The notes beneath the pieces are model-generated. The model was given only the letters and a program-made list of their open reading frames with translations, was not told the DNA's origin and did not search any database. Shown here one piece after another: positions 1 through 10,675 of a DNA stretch of 64,000 nt. This DNA is from Heterobasidion occidentale (taxonomy: Eukaryota > Basidiomycota > Agaricomycetes > Russulales > Bondarzewiaceae). Position 1 is the first letter of the stretch, and the number at the start of each line of letters is the position of its first letter. Both the position numbers and the translations under genes were made by a program. The stretch is from the NCBI GenBank assembly GCA_039111635.1, contig JBCAQO010000011.1, positions 992,001 to 1,056,000 on the forward strand, written 5' to 3'.

Positions 1-1161
1 TGTATTTCGGTCCTATCAGAGCGCGGATCCAGAGTAATGACTATGGCATCTTGGCGAGGTCGCGCTACACTAATAGCAGCCAGCGCGGTAATGAGATACT
101 TCACCTCAACATGGGCATCACCGGGGTCCGACCTTCTTGCATCAGATGTCGAAAGCAGAGGGGAGAATAGAGAGCTGCAAGAGAGGCTTCTGGTGAGGTC
201 ATGGGGCGACATGTCGGACGATCTGAGAACGAGTCAACCTCCCGCTCCAGCACGCGGTGAAACTGTGAATGACTCTCAAAGAAAGCGCCATGAGAACTGC
301 AATCGGCACCATGTATCGTGGCACCTCAGATACGGATATCCGGAGACCACGTCGGAGGTTGAAGGAGAATCGTCAACGTTGCTGCCTTTGGGAGACTAGC
401 CTCACCGCTACTCACTGAGCTTCTACCGCCATTTTGTAGTGCTTCTAACTCCCTACAGCCTTCGACGTGCCGTTCACGCTAAAGAAGCGCCAAACAGTTA
501 TTAATCATCGCCGGATCTGATCAGCGGGTGCGCAATGCGCCAGGTTGCGCCGCACGTCTAGACAAGAGCAGACGAATCGATCAGAATCGATCACAATACG
601 AAGTAGTATGCAGAAGTATGTCGGACCAAGGGGGTCAACTCTGGTTTGACTTCTGCATGATCCAGGGGCCTGCGGCACTGTTTGACCACCGAGTCTCGAA
701 GAACCTCAGGAGGGCTCTCGCTACCGAGAACTTATCAGACCTTTTGAAAAATCGCTGAAAGAAATTCATGAAAACTCGCAAATAAAAACACCACATCAGA
801 CTAGATGACGGACACTCGTCTAACCATCAGGACATGTTTCCTCCATCTTCCACTTCCTCACGATACCGACCATCCACCCCCGAAAGGAGTCCTGACCCAA
901 AACCTTATGAGAACCGCGAGAGAAAGTATTCGGCGTGGTGGTCAGGGTCCCGCAGGGCAGAGGACTGGCAGGGACTGACAGAGGTTAAGGTTGGGAAGGT
1001 CAGCGGCGGAGCCTGAGAAGTTTAGGACGTTTGGGCTGCGCCACGCCACGCCGTGGCAGTGCCGTGGCGTGTGGTACCTGACGGATCTCCGTGGCGCCAC
1101 TGTTCAGACTCCGCAGCCTCTCTGCCAAACAGAGACATCACCACAGACACGAATATCGGCA
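1..1161. other. left-edge spacer upstream of deaminase copy 1
   Basis: I see no supported gene here. A stretch at about 325-366 resembles, on the opposite strand, bases about 20948-20989 (roughly 36 of 42 positions alike), so it is probably a dispersed repeat. A GC-rich imperfect palindrome (left half near ACGCCACG, right half near CCGTGGCGT) lies at about 1042-1071, roughly 100 bases before the start codon of the next gene. Confidence 0.5.
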
Positions 1162-2641
1162 ATGGCTACACCAGAGACTCTCATTGCTTGCTTCCAGCCC
1201 GTTTCTCCTCTCACGATGTACCGCTGGATGCCGAAGCTCGATCATATCGAACCTCAGGTCAAGATCATCGTCGACGCCTTGACCGCCCTGAGCATATCTA
1301 AACGCGGCGATGTTGCTGCACTCGCTTTAGAGACCCATGCACAGAGTACCTGCACTATCTATATCGCTGCTAGCGATATGGACAACTCTCTGGAATCTCA
1401 CTTCCAGATCCTGTGGGATTGTCTGCGACGCGTAGCGCTGTCGACCGGCGGCGCATCTCCCTCACTCGATTCGCCGGCGATCGATGTCGGCGTCGAAGTT
1501 TATAATTTCGTCTGGACGGCATTCTATGATCGATTCTCGAAGAACGCCGAGTCTTTTGTCACTGACTTCATCTCTCAAGTCACTGACCCTATGTTTGGTG
1601 CTAAAATCAGCGAAGAGGAACGTCGCGATCTGCAGACAGCAGAGAATCTATTCGATACCCTTCGCAAGATAGTCACGCCCACGAAGCCTGCGATTGCTGA
1701 TATGAAGAAGATCGTTGCAACACTGAGCCTACTTAATGCCACTCTCAAGCCCTATCTCGATTTTCTCGCACCAAATGCACTAGTGCGACGGTGCTGTGAT
1801 TCGTGTAAGTTGAGCTTGCATCTATCACGCGTCTTCCGCTGACTCTGATTCCTGATCTCTCAGTAGAAAATGTCAGCACAACATTGTCTGGCTCTATTTG
1901 GATGACGTCCTGGATTTACAACCTCCTATTGAAGTCCTCCTCGATACTGCTCGTTCTGCCATAACTCGTTCATGGTTCACACAGTCGCTCCGTGTCATTC
2001 AAGTCCCTAACGCGCACCTCCCTTTCGAAGTAGACATGCACGACGATGCCGTGCTACGTCTCTGGAAGGACCACAAAGGTATTGAGAATCCTGATGCAGA
2101 TCTGGATGCCCAATGGAACAGCCATATCATCGATCCCATTAGACATGGTCGACAGTAGCAAGCGGGAGAATGTGTCCATCGTCTCGACAGGTGGCCGGGT
2201 TATCCTGTCTGCTTCAGTGCGGCCGCACAGCGGATGCGCTCTGGTTGCATACCTCGCGAACTCGGCGGACGCGAGCCCATTTTCTTACATCGGCCTGAGT
2301 TGCAATCACCCTTGCTACGCTTGCTATATGTTTTTGAGTGCGTACAACCAGTCGAACTCGAGAGTGCCCTTCTATACACTAGGACCCAAATCGGGTTTTT
2401 CATCCCTTTCGTTTTCCCTGCATTCTCCGACCACGACTTCATGGTGGAGGATGATTTATGGATAGTCTGGGATGAATGCCTAACGGAGTGGTATAATACG
2501 GTCGCTGGACAGACGACGCTGACGCCGACGATAGCGCTAATGAATCGAGTATATCTTTGGCGTAGCAGACACATTTATGGTGTTCTTTCAGATGCTATAT
2601 TTGTGGTTGCGTCGGCTAATCCATTGTCAGCTACACCATAA
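1162..2641 (+). pseudogene. OTT_1508-like deaminase-fold protein, copy 1 (frameshifted)
   Basis: Paralogue of the genes at 3213-4662 and 5522-6989. Exon 1 runs 1162-1802 and begins MATPETL; an intron of about 61 bases (1803-1863) matches the intron position of the other copies. Exon 2 opens in the expected frame (residues IVWLYL), but a 2-base loss near 2141-2147 moves the central part into another frame and a 1-base loss near 2383-2396 restores the first frame. The central part carries the deaminase-type motifs: a His followed by Ser-Gly where the family has His-x-Glu, and PCYAC giving the CxxC zinc pair. So the zinc ligands remain but the proton-shuttle Glu is Gly. The two shifts sum to three bases. 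The reading as a pseudogene is inference; uncorrected sequence errors would look the same. Confidence 0.7.
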
Positions 2642-3212
2642 CCTTCCGCTCAATACCTCGTCTGACATTTCAGTCATGTTCAGTCTATCTTTTCGTCAGT
2701 ACCCAGCACCTCGAGTTCCCGCATACAAATCCGCACCGTTGAATGGAACCGACTGCTCCTCTTCATCTTCAACACCGTGCCGCAGGCTCTCACGCTCGTG
2801 AACTCTGGCTTCCAAGTCTCCGAGAGAGCCATGGAAGAGCATTGCAGTGCGATGGTGGATGGAGTTCGTTCATGGTGTGACTCCAGCCGTCGGGGAGACG
2901 CAGACTACACGGATTCTAAGCGTCCAGTGAGGTGGACTTATCAATGACTTTCCAGCTCAAATTTTCAGCGTGTCCTGTGAAAATGGTCTTTGCTAATGTT
3001 CAACCAGGTACTCAATGATATACCCTCTTACAGACAATGTACAATGGACACGCAAGCACTGTGTTCATTAGCACACGATTCAACGGTTCGTTGTCCCCGT
3101 GACAGAACTAGCCTAAAAGTACACAGATCCCAAAACTATACGATCAATTATTTGATACTGACATCAGTCGTGGTACGAAGAGGCTTCTACTCTCCTGGAA
3201 TGAAACTGGAGG
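2642..3212. other. spacer between convergent deaminase copies 1 and 2
   Basis: No start codon or splice pattern gives a convincing gene. An open frame of about 85 codons on the + strand (about 2692-2946, containing MEEHCSAMVDGVRSW) could be a fragment of an older gene. I do not recognise it. Confidence 0.4.
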
Positions 3213-4662
3213 TTAGAATGTCATTCGTAAAGATGAAGTGGATTCGCTTTCGTCAACAGCCCTCTTAGACTCCTCGTCGTCTGATGTCATGAACGATGCA
3301 GCTGTGCTATCCGAGACTTGTCGGCCTTTATGTTTCTGCGTCCAGCCTTCTTGAAAATCTTCTGTTAGAATCTTGAGTATCTCGTTTCTGACCTCAGCAT
3401 CCAAGTTTGGGGTGTTGCCATCTGGAAGCTCAGGAAACACGTATGGCAGATATATCTTCCCGTGAGTGCCCGCGTATTGATAACGGATCCGGCCTTTTAG
3501 ATTGTAGACACGGATGGATGTGAAGCAGCCATGGCAACATAGTTTAGAGACACCAATGAAACGAATCGGATTTACCTCAGAATGTTCCTGGAGGTATACG
3601 ACCAAAGCGCACTCGCAATGAGTGTAAACCTCAGCACAAGAGTATGTGTCATCGCCCAAGGTCGAGATGTGCTTCTTTTTAGTGAGTTCCAAGCGTACTT
3701 TATTGAGTACATCTCTGATCCATCGGGGGCGCGCTTTATGAACCTCCTCTTGGCTTCCAAAGCAATGGAGTACAAAAGCAGGATCGTCTAAATTGACCAT
3801 AAATTGGCGAGACATGGCCGGAATTGGAACAATGCGTAGGGGCGCAGAGAGCATCGACTGAAATTTTTTGTCCCATGCAACCGAGAGTAGGTCATTGATA
3901 TGGTTACGGAGGGCAAGAACCTTTTTAAGATACCGCCGAACGTCATATTGGATTGTACCATACACTGTAGAATAAATCGTTATATGCGAGGAGACGGGTG
4001 AATAGCAAATGCACGGCGCACGTACTGTCTGCACTAACAAGATCTAATAGCAATTTGATCCTCGATCTCTTTGAACGATTTGAGATAGTCGATTGGATGG
4101 CATCGAGCTGTTCCACAAGAGAATCTATATCACTGTCTTCGGGAGTGCCAAGCCGTGTTAGGGCTCCTATTTTTAGGAAACTAGACTCGATATTCTTTAG
4201 CAGAGCAGAGTCCTGATCAGACGTTTCGCCAATCAAGCGTCGAATAGATTCCAGAAATACAGGTGCACGTTTATTGAAACGACGCTGAAATTTCTTCCAC
4301 GTAAAGTGATAGATCCGATGGACAATCTCCATTCGCAACTCTTGAGAGAAACCTTTCGAGTCTGAAGAACTACCAGCGGGACCTCGAGATATTTGTCGAA
4401 GGCAGCGCCACACAGCTCGAAGATGGTCCACGACTGATTGAGATACTCCCCCATTGGTCGCAATGTATAATGCGGTCTCTTCCTTGCGCGTAGCCAGAGT
4501 TACGGCAATAACATCCCCTGCTGGGCGTGCTACGCTGATGAGGGCTAGCGCATTGAGATATCTACGGACTTTTTTGCTGACATCGGGGTTGAATCTTCTC
4601 TGCGAGGAGAGGAGAGGAACGAATGGATAAAGAGCTGTAAGGAGACTTTCCGGAGTTGCCAT
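3213..4662 (-). CDS. OTT_1508-like deaminase-fold protein, copy 2 (intact motifs)
   Basis: Two exons, 4026-4662 and 3213-3964, with a 61-base intron (donor GTACGT, acceptor CTACAG), give 462 residues. The C-terminal half has the deaminase hallmarks: H328-C-E330 for the zinc His and the proton-shuttle Glu, then IGVSK and C356-H-G-C359 for the zinc Cys pair. The spacing and the IG-SK-C-x-x-C pattern fit the fungal OTT_1508-like branch of the nucleic acid/nucleotide deaminase superfamily. The N-terminal 210 residues are mostly helical and are shared with the other copies. The start MATPESL aligns with copy 1, and a TATA box lies about 60 bases upstream. It is divergent from copy 3. The substrate (base, nucleotide or nucleic acid) is not known for this family. 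This is the only copy in the window with the full catalytic set. Confidence 0.75.
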
Positions 4663-4718
4663 AATACTGCCAGATACTGCCAGATGTCGGGAGGCAAGGA
4701 CCTGAGAGCCCTCTGTCC

Positions 4719-4728
4719 ATATATATAT
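4719..4728 (-). promoter_or_regulatory. TATA box of deaminase copy 2
   Basis: An alternating TATATATA run on the - strand about 60 bases before the ATG at 4662. The same element sits at nearly the same distance (about 52 bases) before the ATG of the divergent copy 3, which supports both start choices. Confidence 0.6.
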
Positions 4729-4980
4729 GACCTCGGAAATTTCTCGAAGCTGAAACCTCAAATTCAGGCGAATCGATGTTCCATACTTCTCAAGATCTAA
4801 CGGGATGTGGATTAGGTTTAATTCAGGAAGACGCAGCTGTTTCTAACGTCAAGTGGCACCACTAAAGACTCACATGTCCGCCATCATGTCCGCTACTCGG
4901 CCATTGATCATAATCGCACACAGTCGTGGCGCTTGTCAGAAGAGTCAAAAGCCCAACAGAGAATTACCAGATACGCCATG

Positions 4981-5360
4981 TTGCGCCGTGTTACACCAGG
5001 GTACGAGATGATACGCCATGTTACAGAAGTTGACATCAGAAGATAGATCGATCATGACCGGGGAAGCTGCTATTCAGGGTAAAGCGGAAGATCCATCGGC
5101 GATTCTGAGCTATAGGGATGCCCGGTTGCGCCAGGTTGCACCAGGGCACGAGATAATACGCCATGTTACGGAAGTTGACATCAGAAGATAGATCGATCAT
5201 GGATGGGGAAGAAGCTGTCAAGAGCACTCAGTTCACGATGAAGTGGAAGATCTAGCGGCGGATCTGAACCATAGGGACACTAGGTTGCGCCATGTTGCAT
5301 CAGGATACGAGAGGATACGCCAAGTGACAATGAGGGACAGAATGATCATGCATGCATCAT
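4981..5360. repeat. imperfect tandem repeats in the divergent promoter region
   Basis: Units begin at 4981, 5126 and 5285 (spacing 145 and 159 bases; the third unit is partial). Each starts with TTGCGCC followed by a (T)GTT(A/G)CA-CAGG block, then a second GCCATGTTAC-like block, and in the first two a stretch containing GAAGTTGACATCAGAAGATA and GATCGATCATG. They fill much of the 860 bases between the divergent starts of copies 2 and 3. A short related stretch (CGCCAGGTTGCGCC) lies at about 538-551. They may be regulatory or a local amplification. Confidence 0.75.
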
Positions 5361-5462
5361 GATTGGGCAGAGGTAGTGCAGAAATTGTAAAACTTCACTA
5401 TTCTGCGCTTTTGCGCCGCTTGTATTTTTGGGATACCATCCTTGATTCAAACTCCGAAGAAC

Positions 5463-5470
5463 TATATATA
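5463..5470 (+). promoter_or_regulatory. TATA box of deaminase copy 3
   Basis: TATATATA about 52 bases before the ATG at 5522, matching the arrangement in front of copy 2. Confidence 0.6.
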
Positions 5471-5521
5471 TGAGCAACACTCTCCGTTGCCCGAGACACT
5501 GCTACAACACAGATATCACTG

Positions 5522-6989
5522 ATGCATACGCCAGAAACCCTCGTGTCTTGCTTGCAACCCTTAATTTCTCCCGACATGCGACGCTGGTCATCAAACCTTG
5601 ATCATGTTGATCCTCATATCAAGGACGTCGTCGATGCCTTGGCCGCCCTATGCATTTCCAAACCCGGCGACGTTGCTGCTGCTGCCATAGAGATGCACAC
5701 AAAGATTCCTTGCATTTTGTATCTCGCCAGTTCCAGTGATATAGCCAGCCCCCTCGAGTCCCACTTTCAAATTCTATGGAGGAGTCTCCGACAAGTAGCG
5801 CCGGTGACTAGCAGCACATCTCCCTCGCTCGAGTCGCCGGCGACCGATTTTGCTGCAGCGGTCTACGATTTTTCTTGGGCGATTTTCCATGAACGATTTG
5901 CGCCGGATTTTGCTGACTATTTTGTCGATCGATTCATCCCTCAAGTCACTGTCACGACCATAGATATCATCAAAGACGACGAACGTCGTGACCTTCAACG
6001 GATAGGAAATTTGTTTGATACCCTCCGCAAAGCAATCACTTGTTCGAAGCCCGCCAATGGTGATATGAAGAGCATTGTTTCGGCTCTCAGTCTGCTGAGT
6101 ACCACTCTTCAGCCATACCTCGACGATTTTGAAGATGACTCGTTGATACATCAATGTTGTAACATTGGTGAGTTTACCGCTTTTTGAAGGTGTCTTCAGT
6201 AGATGATTCATACATTGACTCGTCGCTATGTTTACAGTGAAGACTAGCTCGACGCGTATCTGGGTCTATCTGAGTGGAGTTGTAGCTTTCCATCGCCCAA
6301 TCCAGGCTCTCCTCGACACCGCTCGCTCTACTGCGACTCGATCAATGTTCACTCAGCCTCTTCGTGTTGTCCAAATTCCTAGCACTCGCCTGCCCTTCCG
6401 AGTCGATATGCGCGACAATTACGTGATGAGCCTCTGGAAGGAGCACAAGGGCATGGAGAGTTCTCGTGAAGATTTGGATGCTCAGTGGAACCAGTGCATT
6501 ATCGACAATATGCAGTGCATGCTCGACACGCATAAGAAGGATGTCACTAACATATCTACTGACGGCGGGATGATCCTGTTCGCTTTAACGCGGCCGCACA
6601 GCGCATGCGCTCTTCTTGCGTACCTCGCGAACTTAGCGGATGCAAGCCCATATCCATACATCGGTTTGAGCTGCGAGCATCCCTGCTATGCTTGCTATGC
6701 GTTCTTCAGCGCATACAATCGGGCGGACCCGAAATTGCCTTTCTATATCCAATCGCCCAGATATCAATTCTACATCCCTTTTGCTTTCCCTGCATTCTCC
6801 GATCACGATCTCCACAACGTGATCCGACTTCAAATGAACACTATGGTGAAAGATGATTTATGGGCAATTTGGGATGAATGGCAAGACTATTGGAGATCGT
6901 TCAATCTGGATCCGGAAGAAGAAGATGCAGATGACGATGATCCATGGAAGGCTCCTTTTACTGTATGCTCATGGATCCAGCATTGTTGA
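5522..6989 (+). CDS. OTT_1508-like deaminase-fold protein, copy 3 (catalytic Glu lost)
   Basis: Two exons, 5522-6167 and 6238-6989, with a 70-base intron (GTGAGT to TTTACAG), give an open frame of 465 residues. Exon 2 has the same length (752 bases) as exon 2 of copy 2. The N-terminal region (TPETLVSCLQP onward) aligns with copies 1 and 4. In the deaminase region the zinc His is H336 but the next residues are Ser-Ala, so the catalytic Glu is Ala338; the Cys pair is kept as C365-Y-A-C368. The tail is acidic (EEEDADDDD). The fold and zinc site are probably kept, but classical deamination should be lost. It may have a binding or regulatory role, or be an early stage of decay. Which applies is not visible here. 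Confidence 0.75.
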
Positions 6990-7267
6990 CTGTAATCTTT
7001 GCTGGCCGCGATGTCGAATTCTCTACAGCTTAGCAACTGTGACTGCAATAGGTAGAGTTTGCTGTGAGCATCTTCCGCTCTCAGAAACATCTAAGATTAC
7101 ATTCGAAATTTTGCCGCTGTTCTTGATACTGAGCGCGCTCCACGTCTGTGAAGGCGCTCGAGGAGCTGGAAGGATGTGATCACAGATTTTTGGAATTCAC
7201 GAGACATCATCGAGAGCAGTATGTACAAGATGCGGTAGCAGATGTGCGACAAAGCGAAGGAAGGAAA

Positions 7268-8180
7268 CTACTCAGGGCTGTACTCGAAGACACCTATAGC
7301 CTCTAGAATTGCTTGCACACGGGGCGCGGGCGCGGGCACAGGTTCACTGGGGAAGTATCCCTGGTGATATCTGCGGGAGAGATCGCGGTTCAAGTCCTGA
7401 ACCTTTTGCACGGAGGAGAGGAGTGGAAGGTCGTGATTTCGCTGAGGAAGTTTGATATCAGAGACAACGTCCGCGTGTGGCTCAGCAGTGAATACAGCTT
7501 ACTGTAGGTGAGGTTCCATCAATGAAGGGAACTTCTTGAAAGGTGTCCCCAACGCCTAAGTTCATCTTCTGATTCCAAAGCTGGAGGCAACATGAGTCAT
7601 GGTGTTGCGTGACATACAGGCAACACACCTTGGAAGCAACGCGCTGCACATCAGCTTGACGAAGTGACAGGTCTGCGAATTTATTCTCGATTGTATTAAA
7701 GCGGCCAGTCATATCATTTCGAAGAGTAGTCATATCATTTCGAAGACCTTGGATCTCATTCTGGATGGGTTGCAACGCCTGGGCCAGGACTTGTGCCAGC
7801 CAGGGTGGCGCATTGTCTATTCAAATCGGCGATGAGCTGAGTATCCTTGTTCATCCGGAGAAAAGGCCCATGCTGGCACCGCCGTATGATACGCACCTGA
7901 TGCAGTGGCCTGAGCTACGATGCGCGCTTCGTACTTGATTGCTGTGGCGCACTGCGCAGCGGATATCTGCTTCTGAGCTGGGCGGTCGCAAAGCCGATGA
8001 GTGCGTTTCTTGAAATACTGATTGTATGATTGTATGATGCTCACTGAACGAATTCCAGTTATCGACCTTGAACTTGTAGGCACTGCAGATGTCGCCTTCG
8101 TCTGGCGGTTGAGATGGTTGATGTCGTGGAGAGGCAACAAATTCGTTGCCAGGTGGGAGTTCAATTTGTAAACCGTTCAT
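7268..8180 (-). CDS. coiled-coil orphan protein of a basidiomycete family
   Basis: Five exons on the - strand (8045-8180, 7897-7977, 7629-7816, 7503-7580, 7268-7441) join in frame to 218 residues, with introns of 67, 80, 48 and 61 bases. The middle holds a short coiled coil with the repeat LRNDMTTLRNDMTGRF and an Asn/Asp heptad pattern. The C-terminal part has a VPFIDGTSPT block, then a PLLSSVQKVQDL and RRYHQGYFP pattern that I associate with a common basidiomycete family of small coiled-coil proteins of unknown role. No signal peptide or membrane segment. It sits between deaminase copies 3 and 4; nothing in the sequence shows a functional link with them. Confidence 0.7.
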
Positions 8181-8560
8181 CAGTTATGATTGGAGTTAAA
8201 CAAGTGAGAAGTGAGATGGCAGAACAAAAAGTTGAAGTTCAAATATGCTTGAAGAAGTGGTCAACCGGTCAAGGTCTACGATCTACGCCGATCGGGTTGT
8301 TTAGACTTGTATTAAGTTACTAGTTGCGGATGCGAGCGGTAATAACCGGACTGACTGAGAGTCTGCTCTTTCCTCTTTCTCTCCTCTCCGATGAACTCGC
8401 TCATCCTTGTGCAGAGTCTGTATTCAGGATCTCTCAGGTTCTGAATGTGGTATATTTTTCAAGGGGCCTGGAAGGAGTACCGGAGTGGTGCTAACGATTC
8501 CATTCATGTATTTACAACGATATAGTGTGTGTCCGAAGGTAGAGCCGAACGTAGTGTTGT
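8181..8560. other. spacer before the end of deaminase copy 4
   Basis: No supported feature. The open frames here are short and lack splice support. Confidence 0.4.
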
Positions 8561-9917
8561 TTAAGCCGAAGAGACACTCTCTTCGTCATCGTTGTCTGAC
8601 CAGAAAGCGGATATCTCCCAATTGAGGAGAGATGCACCACAATCTGCCCATAGATCATTCTCTACCATGGTACTCATACGGCGTCCGACTGCATCACTGA
8701 ACTCGTTGTCGGAAAAACGAAAAGGATGTAAAATTCCACTTCAATCCCTTGAATGTAGAAAGGCGATTGGGGCCGGATCGGTTATACGCCCTGAAGAACG
8801 CATAGCAGGTACGCTTGCAGCTCAAACCGATGTATGAATATGGGCTTGCGTCCGCCGAGTTCGCGATGAACGCAAGCAGAGCGCGCGCGCTATGCGGCCG
8901 CGACAAACCGGAGATGATAGTCTGGCCATCCGTAGACGTGATAGACACATCCTTTGGGTTATGCCTGTCAAACAACACCTTCATTGGCTCGACGAGTCGC
9001 TTATTCTGCTGGGCATTCAGATCCGCGCGAGGACCCTCTATTCCTTTGTGTTTCTTCAAGAGTTTGAGCACCGCATCGTCGTGCATGTTGACCTCGAAAG
9101 GATAGCGAGCGTTGGGAGCCTGGACGACACGGAGCGATTGTGTGTACCAAGAACGGGTCCTAGCAGAATAAGCGGTGTCGAGGAGGTTCTTGATCAGGTG
9201 ATGAAACCCCACCACTCCCTTGAAATAGCCCCGAAGAAGCGTAGAGTCGGCTTTCGCTATCGCAGTAGTTACGAGGTCAGCGAAGGAAATGGGGAAGTGA
9301 CATCAAAATGACCGACGTCACAGCACCGATGTAACAACGAGCGTGGTGAAGGCAAGGTGAAGAATGAGACTGAGGCGGCCGAGAATTGAAACGATGCTTT
9401 TTGTATCAGCATTTGCGGGTTTCGTGCGAGTGATCGCCTTGCGAAGAGTACCGAAGAGATTGCCTATTTCCTGTAGATCACGACGTTCTTGGTAGCCTCG
9501 GACGTAGGAATGAATTCATTGACAAAATATTCGGCGTCAGGCTCTAGCGATCAACGTTCATAAAATGCCGTCCAAGCGAAATTGTAGATTTCGACCGCAG
9601 ATTGGTGAATCGAGTGAAGGAGATGCGCTGCTCGTCGACAGTGCTATCTGTGTAAGGCTGTTCCATAGGATTTGGAAGTGAGAATCAGGGAATCAACTAT
9701 AGTGCTGGGAGCAAGATATATAGTGCAAGTACTCTTTGCATGGATCTCTGCGGCAACAGCACTGACATCGCCGGGGTTGGTATGCAGAGGGCAGCCAAGG
9801 CATCGACGACATCCTTGATCTTTTGATCGAGATGACTGAAGTTTGGCGCCCAACGGAGCACAAGAATGGACTTAAATATGGGCTGAAACAGGCGACGAGA
9901 GTTTCTGGTATGGCCAT
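8561..9917 (-). pseudogene. OTT_1508-like deaminase-fold protein, copy 4 (decayed)
   Basis: Remnant of a fourth paralogue. The start MAIPETLVACF lies at 9917. The next homologous block (TNPGDVSAVAAEIHAKSTC) is in another frame near 9644-9853, and a block like AEYFVNEFIP follows near 9500-9540, before a stop. Exon 2 homology resumes at about 9215 with a long open stretch. The His is followed by Ser-Ala instead of x-Glu, and the Cys pair is disrupted: the second Cys of the CxxC is missing where copies 1 and 3 read CYAC. A further shift is needed to reach the C-terminal block ending in a TAA at 8561-8563. At least three lesions plus loss of active-site residues make this a real pseudogene even if some shifts are sequence errors. 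Confidence 0.75.
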
Positions 9918-10560
9918 CGTCAGTGTATGCCGCATCTGCGGGTATGTCTCCGGCGCTGCCACTGGTCAGTGCTGGCAGGCCTGCGCAGTCTAAACGAGGG
10001 GGCGCCCGACCTCGCCTGAACAGCTTTCAGCACCAGTGATGGGGAGAGAGAAGCGAATGATTGTTGACAGCAGTTGCATATGGGAAAACTGATCGAGAAA
10101 GAGGAATACGATGCATTCAACGACTCGAATCAACATCAATGATGCACTGATTACCGATCAGAGGCTCTTCTAGCAGTAAATGCGTAGTGCGAGGAGAATG
10201 GCATGTTCGTTGCATTCTCCGGGTAGTCGAATCGAAATGACTGACTGGACGTACCAACCGCGGGTACATACCCGGCGATGAAAAATGTCGACAAAATTTT
10301 CTTGGCTGCCAGTCTCGCTCCATAGACATGGACCCTCCTAGACCCTCCCGAGTACCCCAAGGCGGACACGTCAAGATTGTTCATTTGTCTGCACGACGAT
10401 GGCGAGAAGAGGGACCACCAGTAGACCACCATCGTGCATGATGGCCAGGGGCCTATCGAGGCCGGCGAATATGCGCAGCGGAATAGATGGATCGGGGAGA
10501 GAGGATCTGGTAGCTGATCGGTCTGGTATCTTACGTGAGTATCAAGGGGCCAAGTGATTT
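9918..10560. other. spacer between deaminase copy 4 and the permease
   Basis: No convincing gene. Open frames on the - strand (for example about 10151-10432) show no recognisable domain and no splice pattern. Confidence 0.4.
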
Positions 10561-10567
10561 TCCAATC

Positions 10568-10605
10568 TTATCTGGCGCAAACGGAGGCCTTATCTGCAGT
10601 TATCT
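10568..10605 (+). promoter_or_regulatory. three GATA-factor sites upstream of the permease
   Basis: TTATCT (AGATAA on the other strand) occurs at 10568-10573, 10590-10595 and 10600-10605, 70-110 bases before the permease ATG. Clustered HGATAR sites are the known binding pattern of fungal nitrogen regulators of the AreA/Gln3 type. Binding itself is inference. Confidence 0.6.
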
Positions 10606-10616
10606 GCTCCGTCCCG

Positions 10617-10626
10617 TTTAAATATT
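10617..10626 (+). promoter_or_regulatory. TATA-like element of the permease gene
   Basis: TTTAAATATT, about 50 bases before the ATG at 10676. Confidence 0.45.
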
Positions 10627-10675
10627 CTCCACTCACTCCTTGATGGCCCCCGTCCCTCCCCCTCAACCATAGACC

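Noticed and set aside
7380..7410. GGTTCAAGTCC resembling a tRNA B box
   Set aside because: It lies inside the last exon of the coiled-coil gene and no cloverleaf can be drawn.
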